This document shows positions 25,538 through 35,646 of a stretch of DNA of 64,000 nt, piece by piece. Every line of letters starts with the position of its first letter. Positions within the stretch are counted from its first letter, which is position 1. This stretch comes from Musa acuminata AAA Group. Its lineage: Eukaryota; Streptophyta; Magnoliopsida; Zingiberales; Musaceae. The notes under the pieces were generated by a model, which saw only the letters and a program-made list of their open reading frames with translations, was not told the origin of the DNA and ran no database searches. Position numbers and translations under genes: made by a program. Where the stretch lies: the NCBI RefSeq assembly GCF_036884655.1, contig NC_088354.1, forward strand, positions 11,076,501-11,140,500, given 5' to 3'.

Positions 25538-27041
25538 TCAGTGAGGCTGTGCTCTTGGGGTGAGGTAGACCCTGGCACGGACCACCGATCCGTTGCCGAG
25601 CCTGAAGCCCCGCCCGACCGGGAAGCCCACCACCGAGGCGGGCGGCACGCGACCGCCGGTGAACCGGGCCACGCTCTCCATGTAGTTTGGGTGGAACTCC
25701 GCCCCCCTGCTCGCCTCGAAGTGGGCCGGTGCCGGGTCCAGCGCGAACGCCAGTAGGTGGAGCAGCCACACCGCCTTGGCCAGCCGGAGGAACTCCCCGT
25801 AGAACGCCGTCCGTGGGTGCGCCCCCGCCAGCACCTGCTGCCTCTGCTCCGACCCGCCGCCGAACAGCGACTCCTCCATCTTGTCGTGCACGACGGCCAG
25901 GTACTTGCTGGCGGCGAACCGCCCGAAGGGACATCCCGGGAGGATGCCCAGCAACTGCTCCGGCTCCATCCCCCGCATGTCCTGGAACTGGGTGAAGCAG
26001 TCGCGCCGGAACTCCGCCGGATTGATCAGTGAGCTCAGCGATCCCTCCAGGTAGAACGTCTCGTTCTCGAATCCTTGGAACAGCTTGCCGTTCACGTACG
26101 CCTCCAGGGCGTACTTGGCATGGCAGGCTTCCAGGTTGGGAATGGCCGGAGCGCGATCCTTGGCCGCCCCGCCGCCGCCTCCTTCGATGATGGATCGGAA
26201 GACGGCGGCGACGTCCCAGCCGGCGGAGCGCATAAGGGAGAGAAGGTGGGATGTGAAGGTCTTGGACGCCGACTTCACTTGCTCCATGTACGCCTCGAAC
26301 AGCTCCGGCGTGGGCGTGCCGGGCGCCCCTGCTCAAAATGCCCTTTTATTATACGACGAAATGCGCAAATGAAGCGTTCTCGGAGCACGTCTGTCTTGAT
26401 TGCATCAGAAACAGATGAAGGTAGGTAGTCTATTACTACTGACCGACGACGGTGATGCGTCCGACCCTCTTGCCGGAATGGAGCCGTCCTTTCCCTCCCA
26501 ACCCACCGAGCGTGGCGCTCCGCAACTTCTCGTTGAGGCTGTCCACCTCCGCATTCTTCGCGCTCAGTTGTCCTTTCAGATCTTCGATCGTCGCCTCGTA
26601 CGGAGCTACCGCATCCCTCAACGGCGCCGCCGGTGGGCCGGCGGAAGAGGGGCTGAAGCAGCCCCGCCGGAACCGATCCCTCAGCCTCCCCAGCTTCCGT
26701 AGCTCCGCCACCACTACCGCATCCGCCACCCGTAGCTTGTCCGGGTCCCACGGGCTGTGCGCCTCCTGAACGCCCACGTACGCTCGCTTCACCGCGGAGG
26801 CCGCGTCGAACACCTCGTAGATGAAGCTCTCCATCTCCCTGATCTTGCCCTTGTGAGAAGCCCCAGGGGTAGCGGACGCGCTGTGACCTTCCTCATCCCA
26901 GATCCCAACACCCTTCTCCTCCTTCTCTTCCTCCTCGAAGTCACCGTCTTCGAACGCGTGACCTCCGGGAAGATGATGGCTGAGAGGGGAGGAGGCGGCT
27001 CGCTGAAGCAGATGACCGATGGTTATGACCTTGTTCGCCAT
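25538..27041 (-). CDS. GIL1: GIL1/IRKI-type DUF641 protein
   Basis: A 462-residue protein of the GRAVITROPIC IN THE LIGHT 1 / IRK-interacting family. In Arabidopsis the type member is needed for light-dependent loss of hypocotyl gravitropism downstream of phytochrome. Two exons on the minus strand, 26444-27041 and 25538-26328, join in phase across a small 115-nt intron. Residues about 68-120 form the DUF641 core (KIREMESFIYEVFDAASAV, LRVADAVVVAELRKL). About 155-195 is a predicted coiled coil (AVAPYEATIEDLKGQLSAKN). The second exon holds the C-terminal domain: TPTPELFEAYMEQVKSASK, SLINPAEFRRDCFTQF, GILPGCPFGRFAASKYL, FYGEFLRLAKAVWLLHLLAF and EFHPNYMESVA. Coding GC is very high, especially in exon 2, as in many grass and banana genes. 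The start is the first ATG of the long frame (MANKVITIGHLLQ). Subgroup within the family is not certain. Confidence 0.9.
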
Positions 27042-27646
27042 GTCCCTTCTCCCTCCTCTGACAGGCCTCCTGGTTCTACCTGCTGTAACACCGACAATAA
27101 TAATAACCACAAAGCTAAGAGACTACGACAAGCACGACGCACCTTTCTACCGCCACATTTCAATTTCCTATCATTTCCAAGAGGAAACATTTCTTCGTCT
27201 GGCGTCACAAAGAGAAGATGACAGCTGAGCTATCAACAGGTTACCATCACGGAGGAGAAAGCTCTCTTCCTGGATGAAAAGGATGTGTTGAAGCGTTAGG
27301 AAGCAGATCTATCACCAGAGGTCTCGCGAGATCTTGTCCGAAGCACAACTACGGTCCTCTTCGTCGCTTGCATCCCAACTGTTCACCGCTTGGTTTGGGG
27401 TTGGCCTCGTACTTATCGAGTCTCGCAAACGTCGACTCCGTAACCCGTACCCGTGAACGTTCGGGGTTGGCCCGCGCGGCCGTTGGTCGTTAATGCGACG
27501 CCGTGATCCGTCAGTCTTCTCGCCGATCAGACCTCGCGACCTGCCCATTCTTTTTGGCTGTGCTTTGCAATCATCCGACGGTACGTATCATATACGATGC
27601 GATACGATTTGTGCGTGATTACGCTTGGATTAACTGCTACTATAAT

Positions 27647-27946
27647 CTAAAAAAAGAAAAAAAAAAAAAAAAGGACTGCTTTTATAACCTCAGTGGTGGA
27701 CGGTTTGGATGCGCTGTTGCTGTTGATCTGGTCGAGTTGATCCACCTCGCCGCGTCCGATCGACGCAACTATTGGTCTCGGTTGGCTCTCGATCTGGGTG
27801 AAGGTGCTCCACCTGGGCTTCCGATCCGTGGTCACCGGCATGCCGAGGATGGAGAGGGCAGCCACAGTCGTAGGGTTCGGGGTAGCGGAGGCCGCCATCG
27901 CCGGATCGAAGGTGATGATCTTCATAAGCGTGGTTCCGGAGGCCAT
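27647..27946 (-). CDS. Possible small ORF of unknown function
   Basis: A 99-codon minus-strand frame, GC-rich, starting MASGTTLMKIITFDPAMAA. Just upstream of its ATG is a telo-box-like aaaccctaa (27963-27971), an element common in plant promoters. The frame ends in a poly-Phe run caused by an A-rich tract on the plus strand. I recognise no family. An overlapping 208-codon plus-strand frame (27503-28129) is equally anonymous. It could be a real short gene, an exon, or chance. Confidence 0.22.
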   Translation of the reverse strand: MASGTTLMKIITFDPAMAASATPNPTTVAALSILGMPVTTDRKPRWSTFTQIESQPRPIVASIGRGEVDQLDQINSNSASKPSTTEVIKAVLFFFFFFF

Positions 27947-28503
27947 TGTGTGGGAGGAGGATTAGGGTTTTGGGCGAGCGGCGATGCGGGGGATCGCCTG
28001 ACGCATCTTCTTCTTAAAGATGGTGAGGAGGAGAGCACCGATGACTGCCCGACGCTCGACGAAAGGCGGCCTTCCCGATGGCTCGCCGTTCGCTCGAAGT
28101 TTCTGAATCCAACAACCCATTACAAATAATATAAGATGTAAATACCAAAACTAATAACGACGAGAACAGTTTCGCCAACGACGACGCCATCGGTTCGCTT
28201 TAGAATTAGGACCGCATGCACATTAGATGGTTGGATCGAGCCAATCGTCCACCCGGAAATGGCCAGACCGGACAAGGGGCGAAAATAAATCCGACCCGTT
28301 ATCTATCTACTTGTTATCTCTACATTTTAATATATCATACATTATTGCATATTGATATGTTTTTATAGATCATAACTAATCATAAATTGGCCATGTCCAT
28401 ATTGGACATGAGAGATTTGATATGTGGATATATGAACGTCACAACATTAATCACCACACCCAAAAATAGATGAAGTATACATGATCAGATATAGTTGGAT
28501 CCA

Positions 28504-28506
<3 letters not shown>

Positions 28507-28597
<91 letters not shown>
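28507..28597. repeat. Compound (AT)n(GT)n microsatellite
   Basis: About 37 AT units run directly into about 8 GT units. It is intergenic, and its length suggests high allele variability. Confidence 0.97.
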
Positions 28598-28839
28598 GCA
28601 TATTATGGATTACCTTGCACTAGCTTGATCTTCGTCACATTAGCCCAAGTACGAGGACTCAGGAGAAAGAGACAGGGTAATGACAGAAGCTCTGTTAGAA
28701 ATCCGGGACATCAATTGTCCTCTCCCCATGTCGTTCGATGTCGCGTCGACCAGTTCGATCGCAGCAATGACCACTCCTAGAAGCCCGAGACGACGCCGCA
28801 TGGTGCCTTCCCACGTATCCCGGGCGACGGACGTCCGAA

Positions 28840-29170
28840 GGTATGTTTGCCGCCCAAGGGGTTGGTGCTGACAAAGGTCACATATGACCGACCTCCCAGG
28901 GGCTACAATAAGAACCCCTCGCCAGCATCTGACGAGGGGCATCGGAAAACACACGATAACCCTACTGACTTAAGCTTTGGAGGGGTCAAAATCAAGATCA
29001 CCCCATCTCGACCCAAGCCCGTGTGCAGAAATCCGAGGCATAATAAAGGTGGACGGGTTCACGAAAGTAGAGCGTCCACACCAAATCCGAGCACGACCCG
29101 ATCAAGCAAGACCTTTGTCCCCAAGACGCTCCAAGATATCGCTAGTCGAACCTAGTCGTGCTGACACTTC
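28840..29170. repeat. Possible relic of a gypsy-type LTR
   Basis: GC-richer patch containing ctgacttaagctttggaggg, dacc-rich stretches and a 'gtgcagaaatccgag' motif. These resemble recurrent motifs in plant gypsy LTRs (inference from memory). No second copy, target duplication or clean ends are visible. The surrounding 28.6-28.85 kb also has no clear coding content. Confidence 0.35.
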
Positions 29171-29179
29171 AGCCACGAT

Positions 29180-31509
29180 GTAAAGGTTCACTAACAATAT
29201 ATATATCGATGCAATTATATCTAGCTAGTGTGGATGAAGATACATCAAATACTGTGCCACGTTTGGCCGATAACTAAAGAAAGCAAAAATCTATCGTATG
29301 GATAAGATAACTAAATAATTTGGTGTTCGATGAACAATTAATTGTTCTTTATACACTTGTAATTTTATTTGTATTCGATAAATAATTGATTCATACGGTC
29401 TTTGAGTTTATTCTCATGCACCCCATGGGTTGTTTGGTGATTGCAGTGTTCTTATCACCGAGTGAGAACCCCAAAATTTATGCACTTGACATAACAATGT
29501 GAACTGCTTAAGACACATAGAGACTGCAAGAACAAGAGAATTATTGACAAGGCCTGGGAATTTATGGGTAAGAACAACACAAATAATCTCCAGGGTAGAG
29601 TTAGTGCAGTCACCTTTCTTCTCCAACGAGTGTTTCACGCTGTGTCCTGTTTGCTTGCTTGCAGACTCAGGTATCGTCTCATGCTGTGCAAATGACATGG
29701 AGGAAAAGATAGGAAAAGGACTGACACTCAAATTAGGCTGCCATTATAAATCTTTTGATCAGATCAACCCAGAATTAGTAGTTTTCAGCTGGATTTGAGG
29801 CGGTATCACCGGCTCCTGGGTAAAATGTGGCAAGGGCTAGAAGCAAAGTGAAATCTGAATCCCCCTGATTCATGATTCATCAAGTTCCCATACTTGAGCT
29901 TTTTGTCATTCCCAGTCCCCATATATATGAGCATAATGTAACATGGCCTCAGCATCAAGCTGACTTCGATTTACCGAAAAAAATGTTATTACACTTTCGC
30001 AGTGAGGGTCCATGAACCAAGAAGAAAAGAAAATAATCCCAGAGTGATGACCACATTTTCTGCTCTGAACAGGATCACCTGCATAAACAAAATGAAAGCA
30101 GACAATCATGGTGTTAGGCATCTGACCAAGTATCAAATCATCTTTTGCCGATGATAGTAACATGTAATCTCTTACTAATAAATAGATAAACAGGAGCTCT
30201 AGCCATTTCGGAAGCATTAACAACGGAATAAAATGACCATAAATTTCATTCACAGGTTAAAATCTCAAGCTACTAAACAGGTCATTTGGTTTCGTTCTAA
30301 GATTAGCATGACAGGCAGCCTAATGTCACATGCTTTGATCCTTCAGAGTTGGTTCAACTTTTCAAAGTGTCCTGCTGTAGCTCTGATGTCACAACAACCG
30401 GTCCTCACTTCGCCGGTCGGCTGCCTCTGAAGTGGTATCGAGCTGTCTTTGCTCCTCAAAACCTCCTTTCAACTGTCTTCATCAATCTTTCGGGTGGACC
30501 AGCATAAAGAGCATCCGAAGAGAAAGAGCTAGGCAAATTACATGATTGAGAAAGATGGCTAAACAGACTGAATTGATCTGAAGTGACCAGACTGCTGGGG
30601 CCAGCATCATGTTGGAGGAGAACATGTGCAGGGCATATTACAGCAAATGTTCATTTCCTGATAGCCCTAAGCACAATTGGACTGATTATTGATTCCCCTC
30701 CACAGCACAAATCAGTAAACTCATTTGGCCACGCAACAAATGTCTCACCTAATCCAATGTCAAAAAGTGTCAGTGCTAACAGACACTTTGGGGATGGAGA
30801 ATTAATTAGCAAACAATTATCTTTGCTAATACTGTACTTCCATATGGTATATACAAGCACCCCAACATTGCAACTTCAACTCAAGCAAATTAATGAGTTG
30901 AGATCAACAACACGAAATGATACATACTGTTAGCAATGGTTTCGTAAGTATTGGTAAAACTACAATCGAGGAATAACACTCTGCCAGAATGAGGAAGCCT
31001 GATGCACATTTTAGAGTACAAACGGAAATAAACTGAAAACAAGCAAAATTTTCCATTAATCTGTATATCATTCAAGTTGTCTTGAAAAAACAGATAGCAG
31101 ACTGGATATACATATGGCAAGCATCATATTTAGATTCGACTAAAATATTGGACCACATAGTCTGCATGGATGAACCCTATGGTGAACTTATTAAGCATGT
31201 TAAGAAGATGCAGGAAAAGCGACAACAGGGGGCATACAACAAAACAGCTGCAAGAAAAAGTTAGTAGCATATTGGTAGGTTTGACCAACTACCATTGCTA
31301 ATAAGTTGATCTCACTGGTTAGTGTAGGTTCCATAATGATCAGATGTTATTCTCCAACAATCTGTAAGTTGATCACAATTTAAAGTGGGTTAGGCGAAGG
31401 CAATTATTGTTGAAGCACAAAAAACAGCATTGTTCCAACAATCTCCAGCAGAATAAGACACAGATTTAACAGAAGAATAGGAACCTGATAGAAGGAAGGA
31501 AGAATCAGC
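29180..31509. other. Intergenic, 3' side of the OCTOPUS-like gene
   Basis: About 2.3 kb of AT-rich sequence with only short anonymous ORFs on both strands. The OCTOPUS-like 3' UTR should occupy the right end. I see no conserved exon, repeat with defined ends or RNA gene. Confidence 0.5.
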
Positions 31510-33456
31510 TCAATGCAATCCAAGCAAGCTCCTTGTGAAGTATTGGGAAGGTATCTGTCTCCCGCTCGCTGAAACTCCAGTCCTCCGGCTATTTCGCATC
31601 GGCGTCAAGTAAAACCGCAGCATGCCATTGTCTACATGGTTTGGAGAATACCGAGCACTTCTGTTCCTCTCCAAACCAAATTCATCTCTCCTGTTCTTAT
31701 GATTGCCATTGGGCTTCGTACTGCTGTTCTTCGTGCCCCCAAACCCGGCACTGCCACTGAAAGAGCTCCTGAAGCTCACACTGCTATTACTCCGGAGAAT
31801 CTTGCTACTAAAGCTCTTGGATCCTAGCTCCGGCCAGGTCTCCGACAAGGATCGCTCGACCATATTGGTTTCTCCTCTGCCACTGTTTCTTCGCTGAATA
31901 AAACCCCATATATTCCATGCTTTGCTCCACCTCCTGGACTTTTTGGCAGCAGCACCTCTGTGAGGATCCCTGAAAGCCGACTCGAAGCTGCCCGAGTAAT
32001 CGTCCCTCAGAGAATTCGAGCTCCAGTCTTTCACATCCCGGTCAAGTAAGGTGTCATGGTGAAAGTGTAAGAAGTCCATTCCATTTGCAGGGGATACCTT
32101 CCCGTTGGAGACCGGCTTAGGCTCACTGGTCTCGACAGGCTGCTCCCTGACGGAGCTGGAGCGGTCGAGGCTTCGCCTCCGCCGACTGGAGGAGTCCAAG
32201 TAGTAGTCTCGAGTCTGCGTGGACCCCCCTGGGATCGCGGCGTCCTCCTCGACGGGGATCAGGTAGTCTGACCGTTGGACAGCAGGGGCGGGGGCGTCCT
32301 CGACGACGGAGAGCATGGGAGGGAGCCGAGGGAGCACGGATCGGCCTCCAAACAGGTACCCGTCCCAAGACGCCCTCGGCTCGTCCCACGAGAACCTGGG
32401 GTCGTCGAAGGACATCCGGCCGGCGTCCAGAGAGAAGCGCGGGTCGGTGTCGCAGGATCTCCGGCCGGAGGCATCCACGGCGACCTCCGACTGCGTGTCG
32501 CGAAACCGCCGGGATGTCTTGGCTGGCTTCTCCGCCGGCATTGCGGCGTCGCCGCCTTGCTTCTTCAGCTTCTGTCTTCTCCCCCACTTCTGGAGCTTTT
32601 TGCTGAACACGGAGGCCGCGAGCCAGAAGCTGCTGGCGATTTCCTTGAGGTCCTTGGACGGCGGTTTCTTTGCCTGCTGCTGGGAGTCGCGATCTATGTG
32701 GTCCTTCATCGGCTTCAGTTCCGCCTTCTTCTCCTCAGCCCCCTCCTGCCTTTCCTCAGTTATCTCCCCCGAGGATCCGACCACCAGGACGACAGGGTCA
32801 ACAGGCCTGATCTCGTCGCCGCCGTCGTCGACCTCCTCTTCGCGGGTTTCGGGGACGGGAGGGGCGACGGAGGGACCCGAATGGCCTTGGTTCCGGCACA
32901 CCACATCGTTTGCTACCCCAGCAGACGCCGCGGCGACGGTGGAGGTCGAGGCGCTTTGAGGCCCCCTGTGGCGGTCGTCCTCGTGGAAGAGGGACCACAG
33001 CGTGCTGCGGCCGCGGACGTCGCAGGACCTGCGCTGGGGCTCGAAGGCGGCGGCGGGGGGTCGCTGGGCAGAGAACCCGTCGCCGGCCCCGCCCCCGCCG
33101 CCGCCGCCGCCGCCGCGGCCAAAGGAGAAGGACTTGGACCGGCGGAGGAATGAGGGGCCCGCGGAAGGGGCGGCACCAGCGGTCACCTTGCAAAACACGG
33201 ATCGGAGGGCGGAGGTGGACTTGCGGCCGGAAGCAGCAGTGGGGGTCTCGAGGCCAGCGAGGCGCTCGCGGAGGCAAGATGCGCAGAAGCCAGTGACGGT
33301 CTCGCCCGGGTGGAGGTCGCAAGTGGAGGAAGGCGCCCGGCGCTGGGCCTGCAGAGGCGGATGGAGTTGCCGCTGCTGTTGGTGATGGTGGCTCTCCATG
33401 TCGACCATCATGGAAGCGTCGCGACTGGTCCAGTCCCCCGCAATGAACGAAGCCAT
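31510..33456 (-). CDS. OPL: OCTOPUS-like protein (DUF740)
   Basis: Intronless gene for a 648-residue member of the OCTOPUS / UPF0503 (DUF740) family. The type member is a polar plasma-membrane-associated protein promoting phloem differentiation and dampening BIN2 signalling (family knowledge). The N-terminal Cys motif CDLHPGETVTGFCASCLRER begins at Cys46, preceded by a His/Gln-rich stretch. Further motifs are SFLRRSKSFSFGRG, a Gly run, EIASSFWLAASVFSKKLQKW (conserved DUF740 helix) and repeated short blocks DPRFSLD, DPRFSWD, EPRASWDGYL. The C-terminal half has SKAWNIWGFIQRR, LSETWPELG, VSFRSSFSG and the tail RYSPNHVDNGMLRFYLTPMR. The frame stays open for 82 codons upstream of the chosen ATG at 33456. 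That part is a Ser/Leu-rich 5' UTR-like reading, so MASFIAGDWTSRD is preferred. It is strongly GC-rich with many Ser and basic residues, likely phosphorylated and disordered. Confidence 0.9.
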   Translation of the reverse strand: MASFIAGDWTSRDASMMVDMESHHHQQQRQLHPPLQAQRRAPSSTCDLHPGETVTGFCASCLRERLAGLETPTAASGRKSTSALRSVFCKVTAGAAPSAGPSFLRRSKSFSFGRGGGGGGGGGAGDGFSAQRPPAAAFEPQRRSCDVRGRSTLWSLFHEDDRHRGPQSASTSTVAAASAGVANDVVCRNQGHSGPSVAPPVPETREEEVDDGGDEIRPVDPVVLVVGSSGEITEERQEGAEEKKAELKPMKDHIDRDSQQQAKKPPSKDLKEIASSFWLAASVFSKKLQKWGRRQKLKKQGGDAAMPAEKPAKTSRRFRDTQSEVAVDASGRRSCDTDPRFSLDAGRMSFDDPRFSWDEPRASWDGYLFGGRSVLPRLPPMLSVVEDAPAPAVQRSDYLIPVEEDAAIPGGSTQTRDYYLDSSSRRRRSLDRSSSVREQPVETSEPKPVSNGKVSPANGMDFLHFHHDTLLDRDVKDWSSNSLRDDYSGSFESAFRDPHRGAAAKKSRRWSKAWNIWGFIQRRNSGRGETNMVERSLSETWPELGSKSFSSKILRSNSSVSFRSSFSGSAGFGGTKNSSTKPNGNHKNRRDEFGLERNRSARYSPNHVDNGMLRFYLTPMRNSRRTGVSASGRQIPSQYFTRSLLGLH

Positions 33457-35646
33457 CTCTCTCTCTCCCCCGCGCCCCCCACCCCCCCACCCCCGCTTTC
33501 CCAGTTCGCTCGCTAGCAGTCTTCTCTCGGTGTCGTCTCGACTCGCGTAGAGCTTAGAGGGGGGGAAGGAAATAGCGAGGAAGGAATCGTCGTTGCTCAA
33601 CGAGGGGGAGAGAGAGGGAGATGTCAGTAAAGTGGATACAAAAGAGACGAGGAAATGTGAGAAATAGGATTCCACGAGAGAAAAAGCAGCGAAAGCAATC
33701 ACTCACACCCCCTCGTTTCACTTTATACCTCTCTGCTTTCTTCTTTCACATAGTTGATATATTTGTTTGGTTGTGTACTTGGCGTCCGGTGCTTAGTGGA
33801 AAAGCAAAGCTTGTTGTTAGTCGATCGATGCATGGCGTAAATAATGCAGACACCAAAGAAAATATTGTACCAAACGAGCACTTTTGACATGTGGGGGCAA
33901 GTGAGATGGAAGAGACAAATGTTGACACAAGCCAACATAAAACTGGAGGCATTGTGTGACGAGACATGGCTTAACTTACCATAAACATGGGAGATTTAAG
34001 GTGTGGGGGCGGAGTGGGTGTCAGACGAACCAGATGGGTGATTCCTGGCTCACGGAACTCACATGAGCCAAGTAAGTTCTGCTACTGCTGCTGCTGTTGC
34101 TGCTGCTGTGGTGTGAGAGGACCGTTCTGCTCTTGGATGAATGGTGTCGAACGTGAGAGGATCGCAATCATCGGCGATGGCGATTACTGCTGTGCTCTTC
34201 TTATCCGTCTATTACGTGCACCGTTTTGCTGTGGAGTACTACTGTTTGCTACAGGGGGAAGGTTTCAGTGGGCAGTACGTAGCGACAGTGATCGAGCAAC
34301 CCTCCCTAATTCTTTAACCTTTTTTTTTTCTTCTGCTCGGTGAAGATTCGGGTCGTGGATCCAACTAGTTTGCCTCTGAAGCCATTTGACATGTGGTTGG
34401 AGAAGAACTTTGCCTTGGTATGGGTTTACTAAAACAATGCACGCAGCTCCTGCGGCAGTTCTTTATCCATTAAGAAGGGAACAAAAAGGGCACTTCGTCT
34501 CTCTTTAATTGAGAGGCAGGCAGAAGCTACCGATGTGAGCTTGTCGTTTTCTTCACTCGGTGTTGGTAATGTTAGGTTAATGTTTTTACAAGGCCAAAAG
34601 GCTTGATGTTTGGGTGTGTTACTTTGGGAAATAGAAGTTGTAGAATGATACAAGAGTGTTGCACTGCAACAAAAGAAAACAAAAGACTATGGGTGAGAGA
34701 GGCTCGGTGACGAGTCATGAGCACCGGGGAATGGATGGCATCTGGTCTTTAGCTGAAGGCATCGAAAGGGTCCTCGGGATTTGTCATGATCATGGGCCGA
34801 TGAGATCGCTAATCTTGACATTTTGGCAAAGCTAAGCTTTTCAATGGTTAAGGGAAGGGAAAAAGGAAGGCAGTGCAAGCTGGTAGGACGCACCTCAAAC
34901 ACGCACAAGGATAAGCTCATGATTACCACCATGTGAGACTCTCCATCGTGTTGATGCTACCCCGGCGGATAGCTTTCGAACCTAACCCTAAGCCTTGGTC
35001 GGGGGAACAAAGCATGGAAGCTCACACGGCAAAGGGGGCGGGTAAACCTTCTTTAAACCTTCTTGGGGATCCGCAATATTCCAGCGAGATCATAGGCCTG
35101 GCACTGGTGATTGATGGAGAGGGGGGCCTGCATGGCGCAGGGGGGGGAGCTCCTTGGAGTTCAAGGGTCCCATGGACTGAGAAGATGGAGATAAAGCTTG
35201 ATTGGACTGCATGGAAATCATCACTGCTGGGGCCCAAAGGCATTTGAATTGGGAAAAGGAGCAATGACAAACCCTGCTTTTTATGCTTTTCTCTGTGGGC
35301 ATGCCTGATGAGCTGCATCTCTTCCTGCTGGCAAAGCTACCAAAAGGAAAGAGAACCTGTGAAGAATAAAGAATCATCTACCCCCTTCACCACAACACAG
35401 CCACCCACTGTCCGTCTACCCCTTGGAAGAAGAAGAGTGAGGAAGGAAAAAGAGGCATGTCTAATATCAATGATATACCAATAAGCTAATGGTCGAGTAT
35501 AAGCTACATGTAGCATCATCCAGTGACAGACTCTCACTTTTGACGCATTAATTTCATATGGCTATGTGAAGCATGAAGGCAATGTCTATTACGTACATGA
35601 AGCAAATAAAACATGATCCATGCGATCGAAACACCGACAACGATGA
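33457..35646. other. Intergenic between OCTOPUS-like and NPF genes, with a CTG run
   Basis: Contains the OCTOPUS-like promoter and 5' UTR near 33460-33700 and the NPF 3' UTR near 35400-35646. At 34080-34111 is a short imperfect CTG/CTA/TTG trinucleotide run. Several overlapping anonymous ORFs at 34.9-35.3 kb on both strands look like chance. Confidence 0.5.

Noticed and set aside
25541..26428. Several long plus-strand ORFs opposite the GIL1-like gene
   Set aside because: They are GC-rich antisense shadows; the minus frame has clear DUF641/GIL1 motifs and correct splice phase.
27503..28129. 208-codon plus-strand ORF
   Set aside because: It starts outside any recognised gene context, contains a poly-Lys run from an A tract and has no domain.
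28481..28780. 99-codon ORF over the AT/GT microsatellite
   Set aside because: Ile-Tyr and Cys-Val repeats are simply the translated microsatellite.
32275..33385. 292- and 214-codon plus-strand ORFs opposite the OCTOPUS-like gene
   Set aside because: Shadows created by very high GC; no domain, while the minus frame has full DUF740 motifs.
33457..33702. Extending the OCTOPUS-like protein 82 residues upstream
   Set aside because: The extra stretch has no family similarity and looks like translated 5' UTR; the family start fits MASFIAGDW.
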